Below are positions 1 through 11,123 of a stretch of 64,000 nucleotides of DNA, piece by piece. The DNA comes from Branchipolynoe longqiensis. Its lineage: Eukaryota > Annelida > Polychaeta > Phyllodocida > Polynoidae. The first letter of the stretch is position 1, and each line of letters begins with the position of its first letter. Below the pieces are notes generated by a model. That model searched no databases and was not told the origin of the DNA. It was given only the letters and a program-made list of their open reading frames with translations. A program made the translations under genes and the position numbers. Location of the stretch: assembly GCA_030323885.1 (NCBI GenBank), contig CM059187.1:124822525-124886524 (forward strand), given 5' to 3'.

Positions 1-262
1 GACTTCTGAGAGTGCTCACTCATGGTGACTATATAGTGCTGCCCCACTGGGAGGCCAGTCCGCCAGCACCATGACTCGATATCCCACACAGTCATATTAT
101 CCTGATACTGTGCTAACCAGTTCTTGTCCTATTCGATTAATGTCCCAGCTAGGTAGCAAAAAGTATCAATTTTATAAGTCATTAGTTTGACTCGGCTGGG
201 ATTCAAACTCGCAACCTTCCGCATGGGAAATCTGCGCGTTACCGATTTGGCCACTGCATCCG
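1..262 (-). mobile_element. SINE-A copy, cut by the window start
   Basis: This is a tRNA-derived SINE in reverse orientation. The body words shared by all family members are present: the block around GTGCTCACTCATGGTGACTA, then CTGCCCCACTGGGAGGCCAG and ATTATCCTGATACTGTGC. The tRNA-like head is at the right end, with a degenerate box B near 208-222 and box A near 240-260. The 3' tail lies outside the window. Confidence 0.8.
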
Positions 263-389
263 GTGATATATTAAATTTAAATGGGACATATGTTGATAGA
301 ATAACTATTTCCATTCAGGCAGGATACCAATATGGACAGCATGAAGAATAGTACCCATGTCGACAGCATGATAGTCCACTGTCCGATTT

Positions 390-661
390 CTGGTCGGCTC
401 AAACCAATGACGTACAAAGTTGATACTTGTAGCTTCGTAGCCAGGCGCTCGGCATTATTAGGAGAGGGCAAGGACTGGTTGGTTTGGTGTCAGGATAATG
501 TGACTGAATGGGATATCAGGTGATGATACTGGCGGCTTGGTCTCCCAGTGGGGCAGCACTAACTAAAGTCACCACGAGTGCGCACTGTCACAAGTTGGTA
601 CCCATCCTAATATGACCTTAGATGTTGCTAGGATGTGAAAATCCAACAACCACCAACCAAC
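390..661 (+). mobile_element. SINE-A copy, head degraded
   Basis: The body and 3' tail of the SINE-A family are present in forward orientation. It opens with the CTCAAACCAATGACGTACAA segment and closes with the family tail (ATATGACCTTAGATGTTGCT, then an AAC/ACC-rich end). The tRNA-like head is not recognisable to the left. Confidence 0.8.
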
Positions 662-2560
662 CTAGTCACACTAGTAGAGTGCGATCCTATCCAATGTTCA
701 CCGTACTGAAAAATCAAACTTATGACAACCATTCTTCCTCTTCTTCCCCCCCCGCCCCCCCATTCTTTTATTTTCTTTTGTTATCGCTCATTCCAATTGT
801 GTTTTCAGGGCTGGCTGTGTTGTTTTAGAGAATCTCTGTTAAAATAAAGCGACGCAACAGTCTCAAGTAATGGGGCCGCGAAGCGCATGCGCAGATGGGC
901 CCGGTTTGTCTATGCTAATTGGACGTCGTCTACCATATGAAGTAAAGCCACTCATATAATTACTCCAGTGGCCAATTTAAGCAGTGACGTAGGTCTAACG
1001 TGAAGACACCTTACTGCTAATCTGGAGCAAATATGTATCTAACACTCTATAATATTACTGGATGCCCGGCCACGTTTGGGACACCAGAGAATACTACAGA
1101 AACTCTCCCCTTCATATCACTAGTCTATCAACTCATTAACCAATGCTAAGGAAGAATGAAGACAAGACACAGATAAACAGTGGAGAAGTTGTGCTTTACT
1201 AACACCAACTCCTGTCCACCTACCAGTGACCTATCATCCACACCCCTTGCCTACTAGCCACACAATATCTCATTACTACTTTAGCCTGTATCTGAAAGCA
1301 GTGCCTACAGTCCATGGGACAGGAGTCCGATGGCTGTGGATACACTCAATTTGAATAGCTGAATTTGGATAGCATCAGACAGAGTGTCTGGGGTTCCTGC
1401 TCAAGAGTAGGTGTGTCTCACTCAAGAGCCAGGAGTAGAGTGATCTCTCTCCAGGGGGTCTGAAGCAGAGTCTAGAATTAAGATCTTGGTTTGAGGCTAG
1501 TGTGGTCAGAGGGCCAATGGGATGCAGGTGACTGGGCAGTCCACAGCCAGCCAATCAGGCACCTCCACAGTCAGGGTGGGTGGCACCCTCCCCCAGTAGG
1601 GGTAGCTGTCACTCAACCCAGCTGCAGGTGGTGCCCTGTGTGTATATGCAAATTAGGCTGGTGGACCGGCCCAGTGGTCAAGGCAGGGTGGGGCAGGTAG
1701 TTATACAGTTACAATAGATCTCTGTTAAAATGGTCTTTTCTCCAATTGCACTCTTTATGGATGCATAGAGAAACATTTCAACAATCATGTACTGCCTCTT
1801 ATATAGGAACATCTCTTCATTAATTTCAGGCATAATATATGAACATATATTTCACACAGCTTAATGGGAGTGGGATATTATTACTTTTAGTTATATAACA
1901 TAGTCCCCACTCCGTCGCCCAAGACTAATAATGCTCTCTGCCAATATATAATTCTTAACCGAAAATCCGTATATTTTTACAACTCGTAACAGCCTCTTCT
2001 GAACTGTGGCTACGTATACTATATCTATACATAATACCAAACGGTGGTTAAGTTTTAGGGTCATTCTGATCCATACTCCTCTGTTAATCGGTGCTGCCAA
2101 TGCGCATCATGATACTCCCCTGATGCTTTGCAATGTATGCGTTGTTAATAGCATGATCTTTTGTGCCTACCATACAAATTTTATATTAATTGTGATGGTT
2201 TTTACTAACTTTAGTCACTTAGACCAGAGTGGCATCTATTTTGAGTCATGTAAATGCGAGTGTTATTATCTCCACCATTAGATAGCTCCACCTATGTGGT
2301 TTACCACATAATGGTACAGATGGATTCCACCAGATGGCGGCACTCTATTGAAATGGAACCATGCACGAGTCTGGAATATAGCAGAGAACGTAAATATATA
2401 TACACAGTCTCTGAATATAGTCAGAGACCGTGAATATATATATAATGACAGTTTAACACAATATTGGTCTACAGGTTTATGCAAAGCCGACCTTTAACCA
2501 GGGGCATTGTGTATATATAAGCAAAATGTTAACTAGAACCTAGTGACAGAAGTGTTCGTA
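662..2560. other. anonymous DNA, no supported gene
   Basis: I see no credible coding exon, RNA gene or repeat family here. All open frames are under 100 codons and lack recognisable motifs. There is a short poly-C run near 747-762. Around 2,400-2,440 there is a local near-repeat of an AGTCTCTGAATATA / AGAGACCGTGAATATA word. Confidence 0.5.
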
Positions 2561-2565
2561 GGGAG

Positions 2566-2640
2566 GTGCTGGAGTGGTGAAGGCTGTGGCCTGAACTGCA
2601 AAGAGGCGTCAGGTCCGGTAGTTGAAGCCAGGTCCAACAT
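2566..2640 (+). repeat. possible tRNA-like SINE head
   Basis: A stretch resembling a tRNA-derived promoter region: an A-box-like GGAGTGGTGAAGGC followed by a B-box-like GGTAGTTGAAGCC. No known SINE body follows, so this may be the head of another family or chance resemblance. Confidence 0.25.
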
Positions 2641-2681
2641 GCCATTACTATAACTAGGTCATGTGACCACCATACATTAAT

Positions 2682-2836
2682 ATGACATGTTTTTTATTTC
2701 AAATATCACCAAATTTAGCCATTTAAAATAAAAGTTACTTAAAAAACTAAAATAAAGTAGATTATACCAATCAATAATTTGTATTTATCTCAGAAAATGG
2801 CAGAAACTCAAAATCATAGGACTATGCAACTTTAGA
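2682..2836 (+). mobile_element. MITE-C, partial copy (right half)
   Basis: This matches the right part of a roughly 350-420-bp TIR element found about ten times in the window. Shared words include TTAGCCATTTAAAATAAAAG, ATCTCAGAAAATGGCAGAAA and the right terminus GGACTATGCAACTTTA. The left half is missing. Confidence 0.8.
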
Positions 2837-3264
2837 TTTTGCACTTGTCATTGATGATTTGATTAAATTATGATTCAAGCTGAGCGTTGGTTTCGTATGA
2901 ACACATTCATTATATATATTTGGCATCTTCATTCTTTTAGAAATAAAAATCACATTGTAATTTCTTGGAAAACTACTGCACAGTATGAAATGGTTTTACC
3001 TGACTGGAATTTAAAGGGCAATGTGCAGAGAGTGAGAGGTGAAAATGTGCGTATGGCAACCAGAGGCTCTTACAAGAAATTATGCCACACCTAACAGGCA
3101 GTAGTACCACGTGATCAATTATTTCACTTTTTAATCAAGAAAATTACGCGCTTGTTATTGTAGGATAAATTTTGATTCTAATTAACCAAATGTACTCAAC
3201 CCATTCATCTGGCATCGTGTACTCTCCATTCGTGTTAGACCGGACAAGATGGCTACTTGGGTAA

Positions 3265-3616
3265 GGCCCGAGTGACACTATGCCTTCTAACCACTTGCAA
3301 CCACTTTACCACCACTTTGTGACCAAAACCTGTTGACATCCTTGTGACCAAAGCAAAAATGAAAAGGCCAGAAAAATAATGGTTGACGATTGGTCAGCAA
3401 CTGGCTGCAAGCACTGAAAATGATCGATGACCTCCGGGCGACTATTTTGGTTGCAAGGAGGTTTTTGATGCAACATCTGCAACCTCCTCATGGCCAAAAT
3501 GGTTGCTCGGAGATCATTCACCGGTCACTGACTGGGCGCTGACCACTTTGCGATCGCCCCTTTTTGGTGGTCGCAAAGTGGTCTCAAGCGATCGCAAGCA
3601 TACTGTGACTGGGGTA
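3265..3616. mobile_element. Harbinger-like MITE (GGCCC..GTGACAC ends)
   Basis: A short TIR element. The left end GGCCCGAGTGACACTATGC mirrors the right end GCATACTGTGACTGGGGTA. It is flanked on both sides by TAA (3,262-3,264 and 3,617-3,619), a three-base target duplication of the kind made by PIF/Harbinger transposases. The interior is built of repeated variants of the words TTGCRACCA and GACCACTTTG and their complements. It has no coding capacity. Superfamily assignment is inferred from target-site length and terminal sequence. Confidence 0.7.
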
Positions 3617-3619
3617 TAA

Positions 3620-3816
3620 GAGCACTGGCTGGTTTCCAATGCGAGAGGTGGTGGGTGCAAACCCTGGCCAATTCAAACTAATGACGAACAAAATTGATAC
3701 TTGTCACTGTGTAGCCTGGTACTCAGCATTACTGGGATATCACTAGGTATGGTCGTTACTCAGTATCAGGAGATCAGGATAATGTAAATGGGTGTAATAT
3801 TGGGTCATGGCGCCGG
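3620..3816 (+). mobile_element. SINE-A, left part of a split copy
   Basis: SINE-A head and body: a B-box-like GGGTGCAAACCCTGGCC, then the CAAACTAATGACGAACAAAA block. It runs to ATTGGGTCATGGCGCCGG, where a foldback element interrupts it. The body resumes at 5,461. Confidence 0.8.
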
Positions 3817-4045
3817 TGTAGTAAGTTCAAAACACTACCCCACAAAAACACTACGGTAGTGTTTTCAACCTAGGTTCAAAACACTACAGTAGTGTTTTGA
3901 ACCTGGTTGATGGTAAGTTCAAAACACTACTGTGGCCACACTCAAAACACTATCCTTAAGTTCAAAACATTACCTTTAAGTTCAAAACACTACTCTATTT
4001 TCTTAGGGTGGAGCAGTATGTAGTAATGTGGGTCAGCCGGTTGCT

Positions 4046-4386
4046 GGATGTTGTTTAACGTCCTAGCATCATCTAAGGTCATATCAGGATGGGTATCGAC
4101 TTGTGACAGTGCGCACTCATGGGACTTTATAGTGCTGCCCAACTGAGAGACCACGCTGTCAGAACCATGACCTGATATCCCACTCAGTAACATTATCCTG
4201 ACACTGAGCCAATCAGTCCTTGCCCTATCCTAATAATGGCGAGCGGCTGGCTAGGAAGTGACAAGTATAACTTTTTATGTCACTGGTTTGACTCGACCAG
4301 GGTTCGAACCCACAAACCCATGGGTTCGGATCCCCCAATCTCCCAAAGCAGGAGAGGGTTGCTCAACTCATTCGGCCATCCCATCT
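4046..4386 (-). mobile_element. SINE-A copy nested in the foldback element
   Basis: A near full-length SINE-A in reverse orientation. It runs from the tail (ACGTCCTAGCATCATCTAAG) to the tRNA-like head (box B GGGTTCGAACCC, box A in CAACTCATTCGGCCATCCC). It inserted into, or was captured by, the surrounding foldback element. Confidence 0.85.
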
Positions 4387-4396
4387 GCTCTTCTCA

Positions 4397-5120
4397 CAGA
4401 CACAGAGACACACACAGAAACACACACACAGACACAGAGACACAGACACAGAGACACAGACACACAGAGACACACACACAGACACACACATAGACACATA
4501 GACACATATACACACACATACAGAGACACAGTGACACACACAGAGACACACACACACAGACACACACAAAGACACAGAGACACACACAGAGACACACACA
4601 GACACAAAGACACAGTGACACACACACAGACACACACATAGACACAGAGACACACACACAGAGACACAGAGACACACACACAGATACAGAGATACACACA
4701 CAGACACACACACACAGACAGAGACACACACAGACACACACACAGACACAGAGACACATACAGAGACACAGAGACACACACAGAGACACAGAGACACACA
4801 CACAGAGACACACACACAGACACACACAGACAAAGAGACACACACAGAGACATGGAGACACACACACATACACAGAGACACACACAGAGACACAGACACA
4901 CACATAGAGACACAGACACACACATAGACACACACAGACACACACAGAGACAGAGAGACACACACATAGACACAGAGACACACATACAGACACAGACACA
5001 GAGACAGACACACACACAGAAACACACATACACAGAGACAGACACACAGACACACACAGAGACACACACGGAGACACAGAGACACACACACAGAGACACA
5101 CACACAGACACACACATGGA
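4397..5120. repeat. (CACAGA)n / (CACACAGA)n microsatellite
   Basis: About 720 bp of CACAGA-like units with variable numbers of CA steps. Long open frames on both strands are artefacts of the repeat, which rarely contains a stop triplet. Confidence 0.95.
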
Positions 5121-5147
5121 GGGAGGGAGGCATGACGTTTGATGTTC

Positions 5148-5340
5148 GTGGTGCACACGCCGCAGCGCTATCAGCGTATACTACTAATACGTGCTTCAAA
5201 CGCCGCAGCACTATCAGCGTATACTAATACATGGTGCACACGCCGCAGCGCTATCAGCGTATACTACTAATACGTGCTTCAAACGCCGCAGCACTATCAG
5301 CGTATACTACTAATAGTGCTTCAAACGACGCAGTGGTAGT
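5148..5340 (+). repeat. tandem repeat of about 40 bp (CGCCGCAGCRCTATCAGCG)
   Basis: Four to five copies of a unit with CGCCGCAGCGCTATCAGCGT followed by ATACTACTAATACGTGCTTC. Units alternate between two variants, giving a higher-order period of about 80 bp. It is part of the foldback element. Confidence 0.85.
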
Positions 5341-5460
5341 GTTTTGAACTTAACAGTAGTGTTTTGAACCTAAGTTCAAAACACTACCATCGTGTTTTGA
5401 ACGTAGGTTCAAAACACTACCGTAGTGTTTTGAACGGCGTAGTGTTTTGAACGTCCTACA

Positions 5461-5578
5461 CCGGCTGCCCAAGTTCCCAGTGGGGCAGAACTATGAAGTC
5501 TCCACGAGTATGCACTGTCACAAGTCGGTACCAATGCTGATATGATTTTATGACGTAACATCTCAACAAACAAAGCTC
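5461..5578 (+). mobile_element. SINE-A, right part of the split copy
   Basis: It continues the copy broken at 3,816, from CTGCCCAAGTTCCCAGTGGG to the family tail (AATGCTGATATGATTTTATG, then AACATCTCAACAAACAAA). Confidence 0.8.
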
Positions 5579-5610
5579 CTATTTCGAACGCTGTCTAGCT
5601 AGTATGTTGG

Positions 5611-6016
5611 TAGATAAAGGATTCACCCGGTACTTGCAGTACACTGGTGAATACCAGCCCTATATAAAAACGGTCAAAAAAGCGGGTTAATGGAATGAGA
5701 GCCTAATTTCACAATCTAGGAAGCAACATTTTTTTCTTTGTAGGTGTCTTCATATTTACCTGCTACCTATGAGTTGAAAAATATAATAAAATATCTAGTT
5801 TAATAAGATTTAAAAGTGAAATCGACGGCGTTCTAGCGCTGCCATCTTGTCCTTTTGCATTCTCGCCCATTTCACCAAGTCTGTGCCTATATGGGTAGCC
5901 ATTTGATACTGGAGCCACAGTTTCTAGTTCATGTTCCATACCAAACCTATTTTTGCCCGTATTTACACTACGTTGTCGTTCACCCGTGTACTACAAGTAC
6001 CGGGTGAATCTTTTAT
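5611..6016. mobile_element. TIR element with ~40-bp inverted ends and 12-bp flanking direct repeat
   Basis: The left end (GATAAAGGATTCACCCGGTA through about 5,655) is nearly the reverse complement of the right end (5,978-6,016, ending CGGGTGAATCTTTTAT). The same 12-mer CTAGTATGTTGG flanks both sides (5,599-5,610 and 6,017-6,028). The ~400-bp interior is non-coding. Superfamily not assigned. Confidence 0.75.
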
Positions 6017-6358
6017 CTAGTATGTTGGATGCAAAGGATCAAATATGGGCAGGTGCTTTGGTTTGGAAAATGCTCTGCTTTGATTGGACTTTGCAACTTT
6101 AATTAACTAGGTCTAGCAGCTGGCCAATCAGGGGGGCTCTGCCAGTAAGATGGCCTTGTTGCGGAGATATTCAGCGAATTAAGAGCGCGGCGGTCAGGAG
6201 GGGGGGGGGGGTATGATTAGTTTGCTAAGAAGTGAGCTTATTAAAACAAAAACAAAAACAAACACAAAATAAAAATTAATAAAAATTTGTAAGTTGGTTA
6301 TGGTTTTGTAATGGTGTGTTATCGCTAGGGCTTTTGGTGTCGAGGTGTGCGCTGTAAA

Positions 6359-6418
6359 GCGATGTTGTTGTTGTTTTACGTACTAGCAACATATAAGGTC
6401 ATATCAGGACGGGCAAGG
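6359..6418 (-). mobile_element. SINE-A tail-only fragment
   Basis: Only the 3' terminal part of SINE-A is present, in reverse orientation (TACGTACTAGCAACATATAA, then GGTCATATCAGGACGGG). No body or head is attached. Confidence 0.75.
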
Positions 6419-6448
6419 CGGCGGTAGGTGGCCCGAGATGCCCTGTTA

Positions 6449-6808
6449 AGTGCCTGTCAGACTATGGCGGATTGAGCAACGGACAGAACCGGACAAAGAA
6501 TATTCTAGTCCGGTGTTATTCAGACTTGAAATGTATCGATTATGTAACGGATGGGTAATGGAGAGGAATGGATGGGGAGCGGACGGTAACGGATAATAAC
6601 CGCATAGGTCAGGCTGGCGCAATCCATTACAAGTTTTGTGCATGCTCAAAACTTGTAACGGATCAGGCCGGAAATTAATGGATATCAACAGATATGCAAC
6701 GGATATGCAAAAGATATGCAATGGACACAAACCAGACTTTGTCGGATATCAACAGATTTTGTTCGGTTTCTTTCTATTTCCCCAATCCGGTGATGTGTGA
6801 CAGAGCCT
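6449..6808. mobile_element. Harbinger-like MITE (TTA target duplication)
   Basis: The ends AGTGCCTGTCAGACTATGGC and the complement of TGTGTGACAGAGCCT form imperfect TIRs flanked by TTA (6,446-6,448 and 6,809-6,811). The interior is made of ACGGAYA / CCGGAC / ATGCAACGGATA-like words. The element at 28,929-29,231 has related ends and word content. Non-coding. Confidence 0.7.
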
Positions 6809-6849
6809 TTAGATTCCGACTGTTGTCCTCAAAATTAATCCCCCTTGTC

Positions 6850-6902
6850 TTGTTGGAGTCTTACATCCTAGAAACATCTATGGTAATATCAGGACGGGTA
6901 CC
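6850..6902 (-). mobile_element. SINE-A tail-only fragment
   Basis: A reverse-oriented tail with the recognisable words TTACATCCTAGAAACATCTA and GTAATATCAGGACGGGTA. No body is attached. Confidence 0.65.
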
Positions 6903-7086
6903 GCGCACTTCTCGAAAGGACCAATTTGCAAAGGGAACGCGGTGCGCCCCGCTCGATCACAGTCTATGGCGACCTCCTCACTCCTCGTGCCTACGTCACC
7001 ACATCGTGAAGGGACCACCTAGTGGCGCCCCCTTCCCTCCCTCCCACCCACTGTTCGGATGGCCAATTAAATGCATAGTGCATACA

Positions 7087-7215
7087 TCTTTCTCTTTGCT
7101 TTCTCTTTGCTTTCTCTTTGCTTTTTCTTTGCTTTCTCTTTGCTTTCTCTTTGCATTCTATTTGCTTTCTCTTTGCTTTCTCTTTGCTTTCTCTCACTTT
7201 CTCTCTCTCTCTCTT
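7087..7215. repeat. (TTTGCTTTCTC)n minisatellite plus CT run
   Basis: About ten copies of an 11-12-bp unit TTTGCTTTCTCT with single-base variants, ending in a (CT)n/(T)n run that abuts the tail of a SINE-B copy. Confidence 0.9.
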
Positions 7216-7228
7216 TTTTTTTTCTTGA

Positions 7229-7532
7229 AGATTTATACTGCCTATCATGGATAAGTCTGAATAGACTTGTTTTCACCATTAGACAGTTTGTCGATAGAAA
7301 GCCTGAGCCTACACTTTTACCGACCCAAGGGATTTTTAACCTCCCACACCACATAGACATGGTATGAGAGCAACTGGCCTTTGATGACGCTGTAAGTTAT
7401 ACACAGTGGTGGAAATCCAAATTGGCAGAGGTTGGGGCACAGGGAATCGAACCACCTACCTTCAGATTAGGAGTCCGACCTAGAAAAAAGTCAGACACTC
7501 TAACCACTCCACCACAGAGAAAACCACACTCT
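7229..7532 (-). mobile_element. SINE-B copy
   Basis: Reverse-oriented copy of a second SINE family with a Leu/Ser-type tRNA-like head. The 3' region (AAGATTTATACTGCCTATCA) is on the left. The common body (TTTTACCGACCCAAGGGATT) follows, and the head with a B-box-like sequence (GGAATCGAACCACC) is on the right. Confidence 0.85.
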
Positions 7533-7554
7533 CTCTCTCTCTTTTTCTATATTG

Positions 7555-7830
7555 TTTGTTTGTTGTTTTTTTACGTCCTAGCAACATATAAGCTCATAAC
7601 AGGACCTATCTATCTTTCTATCTCCCTGGGCCTCTCTCTCTTTCCGTCTCTCTGTTTCTCTGTGTGTCTCTGTCTGTGTCCATCTCTCCCTCTCTGCCTC
7701 TCTGCGTACCTCTCTGCGTACCTCTGTCTGTCTCTGTTTCTACTTGCCTGCCTGTCTCTCTTTGTCTCTGCCCTGCCTCTGTATCTTTCTCTGTCTCTCT
7801 ATCTGTATATGTCTCTACACCTGGCTCCAG
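7555..7830. repeat. SINE-A tail joined to a CT/CTG-rich microsatellite
   Basis: A reverse-oriented SINE-A tail (ACGTCCTAGCAACATATAAG, 7,574-7,606) runs directly into about 220 bp of CTCTCTGTCTCTG-like sequence. Confidence 0.75.
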
Positions 7831-7924
7831 ACATCAGTGATTAATTGTAACTTGTGGTGCGCATCAAGATATTGGCCGCCCCCCAACAGTGGATGTTTAC
7901 TTTACTATATATACTACATGAGAC

Positions 7925-8272
7925 CAGACGGGATGGCCGAATGAGATGCGTGTCTGTCTCCCGTTTTGGTAGATCGTGGGATTCGAACCCATGGATTCGA
8001 ACCCATGGATTCGAACCCTGATCGAGTCAAACCAATGGATTACAAAATTGATACTTGTTGCTTCCTAGCCAGGCTCTCAGCATTATTAGGAATGGGGAAG
8101 GAATGGTTGTCTCAGTGTCTGGATAATGTGAATGACTCGGATTTCAGGTCATGGTGCTGGCGGCCTAGTCTCCCGGTGGGGCAGCATTATAAAGTCAGCA
8201 GGAGTGTGCATCCTGATATGACCTTAGATTTTGTCATGACGTACAACTCCAACAACCTAGCAACAATATAAC
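7925..8272 (+). mobile_element. SINE-A, near full length
   Basis: The tRNA-like head begins GGGATGGCCGAATGAGATGC (box A) and has box-B-like ATTCGAACCCATGG, which occurs twice in a local duplication. The whole body and the tail (ATATGACCTTAGATTTTGTC) follow. This is one of the best copies for a consensus. Confidence 0.9.
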
Positions 8273-8671
8273 ATATGCGATGTACGTTCAACATATGTAT
8301 TCCTTTCCCGCATCGTGAGCCCTCTCCCCCTCACCCCCCCCCCCCCATTCCGCCCCCATTTGAATAGCGACAATGGTATGTGGGTTAATGTGTCCGTATC
8401 TGGCGCATGCAAGGTGTGCAGCCTGTCTAGGTGCACCTGCAGGTTGGGGGGGGGGGGGCTGAGTGGTGTCAATGGTCCGAGTGTTACTAACAAGTTGCTA
8501 CAATAAAAACCACCAACTTTAAATTGAACTCTTTTTGAAAACAAAAACCCCCACATTTTCCTGTGCAACTTCGCAGACATCGTGAACATACTACACTCGG
8601 TCACAATGAATAATGGGTACTTTTAATTTTCTTATTTTGACGGACATTGTGGAGAGCGCCAGATTGTGTTA

Positions 8672-9559
8672 TACCCTTGTCACACTATGGCGTAACAGGC
8701 CAGCAAGTGGGCAATGTAAAAATCACGTTTTTACCTTGAGATACGTCGAAATTCTCAGCGTTTCAGGGCCAAATTGGACATCAGTGCACCATAGTGGATG
8801 TAGGCGAAACATTGGTCCAACATAGTTGTAACGTGTCTCAATGAGTTAGAACGTAAAAAAAAAAGGCCCAACATAAGGGTAACGAGCTTCCAGCGCCCAT
8901 GGCTAGCAAAACCCTAGCGACGGTTCTGCGGAGGACTCGCGTAATTACACCTGCCCTAACGACAGTCCAGCATGCTCAGCGTATGGACACTGAGGCAAAA
9001 CGTTCACACCATGTTCACAGCACATTCGCTTACGTTCGAAGAACGTTGGAGTGTGTTACATATGTTATGCGCGCACCAGCCGTTCGTAAACTACGCCAAT
9101 ATGTCAAGACACATTAGACTTATGTTACACTAACGTTAGACACACGTCAGAGACACGTTAGACCTACATCAAGATACTTTAGCACCACGCTGTCAGCGCG
9201 TGGGCTGCACATTCCTCCCGGCTCTCTGTCAGTCTACCGTAAGTCGATGTAGCTCAACGTAGACCAACATAGCTCTAACAAATGTCTAACGTATCTCGAT
9301 GTAAGCCTAACATGAGCGCAACGTAAGCCCAACATAACACAACGTAATGGTCTTTACGTCGAGCTACGTCAAAAGTTTTGGGTATGTCCAAAACCTTGAC
9401 ACCGTATCTCGATGTAACTCGACGTAACTCAACGTAACTTGATGTATCTCGACATAGGCTTAACGACCGAGTAACATATCTTGACGTATCGCGACATAAT
9501 GGCCAGATTTCAACTATGTCAACTTACTCGACCGCATTATGTCGTAGTGTGACAGGGCC
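8672..9559. mobile_element. TIR element with CCCTTGTCACACTA ends
   Basis: The left end CCCTTGTCACACTATG mirrors the right end CATTATGTCGTAGTGTGACAGGG. The ~0.9-kb interior is dominated by variants of AACGTA, TACGTC, CTCGACGTA and their complements. A left-flanking TTA (8,669-8,671) has no exact right partner. Terminal similarity suggests the same Harbinger-like group as the elements at 3,265 and 6,449. Confidence 0.65.
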
Positions 9560-9582
9560 ATAGACTTTCAACACAGACTACT

Positions 9583-9702
9583 ACTGCCATGACTACTACT
9601 ACTAGTACTACTACTACCACTACTACTACTACTACCACCACCACCACCACCACTACTACTACTACTACTACCACCACCACCACCAACACTACTACAACTA
9701 CA

Positions 9703-9743
<41 letters not shown>

Positions 9744-9777
9744 CACGACTACTACTACTACTACTACTACCACCACT
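9583..9777. repeat. (ACT)n/(ACC)n trinucleotide array
   Basis: About 195 bp of alternating ACT and ACC blocks. Poly-Thr and poly-Val/Ser/Gly open frames here are artefacts. Confidence 0.95.
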
Positions 9778-9821
9778 AGCCACCATATACAGCTCCTTTT
9801 TGAATTTAATGTTGAGAAGTT

Positions 9822-10243
9822 AAAGTTGTATAGTCCGATGGTTTTGACTTTCTGCAATTTTGTTAGATAAATACAATAAATTGGTCGTTATGATTTGCTG
9901 TGCTTTAGTTTCAAGTAACTTTTATTGTAAGATGGCTAACTTTGGATATATTTGAAGTGGAAATATGCCAAATTAATTTTGCACGCACTTCAACATCCTG
10001 ACACCATAAGCTTCAGCAGTAAACATACCAAATTAATGTTGGCAACCACTTCACAATTCTGGCATCATAGACTTCGGCAGTAACACTACCATGTTTTTGT
10101 TGAGTGGGTTCATTATCGCTCACTGTGCAGAAATAAATGCTTAAAAAGTGCACTAACATCTAACTTTGTTGTGTAGGATCCAAAGTTAGATAAGTGTTTC
10201 GGTTTTGAAAATGTGATGCTTTAATCGGACTATGCAGCTTTAA
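9822..10243 (+). mobile_element. MITE-C, full-length copy
   Basis: The left end TTAAAGTTGTATAGTCCGAT mirrors the right end ATCGGACTATGCAGCTTTAA. The interior matches the family: a GTTTGAAGTAACTTTTATTG-like segment, words such as CAAATTAATTTTGC and AGTGCACTAACATCTAACTT. Non-coding. Both ends carry TTAA, consistent with but not proof of a TTAA-targeting (piggyBac-type) mobiliser. Confidence 0.8.
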
Positions 10244-10384
10244 AGTCGAATTGACACCAGTTTATAATGGTTACCTGAGCGGGACCAAAGATAGTCTGTA
10301 ACTAGCAGCTGCCTCCTGCTCTGACAGTTGTGTGGCACTCTTTCCAGAATAGAACTGCTGACTGTGCATATATATATCGCATAG

Positions 10385-10684
10385 AATATTACCAGACAGG
10401 TTGGCCGAATGAGTTGAGCGTCCACATCCCATTTTTTGCTAGATCGCGCGATTCAATCGACTTGCCGCTTCCTAGCCAGGCACTCAGCATTATTAGGCAA
10501 GGACTGGTTGGCTCAGTGGCAGGATAATGTGAGTGAGTGGGATATCAGCTCATAGTGCTGGCAACCTGTTCTCCCACTGAGCCAGCACTATAAAGTCGCC
10601 ATAAGTGTGCACTGTCACAAGTCGGTACTCCCCCTGATATGACCTTAGATGTTGCCAGGACATAAAACTCCAACAACCAACCAT
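10385..10684 (+). mobile_element. SINE-A copy
   Basis: The head (ACAGGTTGGCCGAATGAGTT), a shortened B-box region, body and tail (ATATGACCTTAGATGTTGCC, then ACTCCAACAACCAACC) are all present. Confidence 0.85.
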
Positions 10685-10732
10685 AAAATATTAATACCGT
10701 GTCCCCGTCACCGTCTAATAGTAATACACACA

Positions 10733-11123
10733 TTCGATGTTGCATAATCCGATGGTTCTGAGTTTCTGCCATATATTGTAGATAAATAATAAATATATTA
10801 TGTTGTTAATCATAAAACACGTTGCTTTTGGTTGAAGTGATGTTTACTTTTAACTAATGGTTAGCTGTGAAGATATTTGAAATTGAAGTTAAAACATGCT
10901 AAATAATCTTGGGTGTGTACGTCTAATTGTTAGACATCATAGGTTTGAGCAGCGACATTGACAGGTAGATTTAACGTGGCATAGTATTCATTCTGTGTGG
11001 CAAATAAATGATTAATGGGTCAGTGTAATCGGTATCTACGTTGGGTATGTGCCATCAAATCTAGGTACGCGTTTTGGTTTCGTGAATGGTAATAGTATGC
11101 TTTCATCGGACTGTGCACGTTTA
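10733..11123 (+). mobile_element. MITE-C copy, diverged
   Basis: The left end TTGCATAATCCGATGGTTCT and right end CTTTCATCGGACTGTGCACG bracket a diverged family interior. It has the same orientation as the 9,822 copy. Confidence 0.7.

Larger units (their letters stand above)
3817..5460. mobile_element. foldback-type TIR element inserted in a SINE
   Basis: A 1,644-bp element that begins TGTAGTAAGTTCAAAACACT and ends with the complement AGTGTTTTGAACGTCCTACA. It is flanked by CCGG on both sides (3,813-3,816 and 5,461-5,464). Near each end the word GTTCAAAACACTAC and its complement recur several times in alternating orientation, so each end can fold on itself. The interior holds a reverse-oriented SINE-A, a long CACAGA array and a tandem repeat of about 40 bp. 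There is no coding capacity. The family is unknown to me. Confidence 0.75.

Noticed and set aside
4363..5211. Open frames of about 250-280 codons, Cys/Val/Ser-rich, on the minus strand
   Set aside because: Translations of the CACAGA microsatellite in all three frames; not proteins.
6040..6110. A further MITE-C end near GATTGGACTTTGCAACTTTA
   Set aside because: Only about 25 bp resemble the terminus and no interior is present; too weak to call.
9537..9870. Poly-Thr / poly-Val / Ser-Gly open frames
   Set aside because: Translations of the ACT/ACC trinucleotide array.
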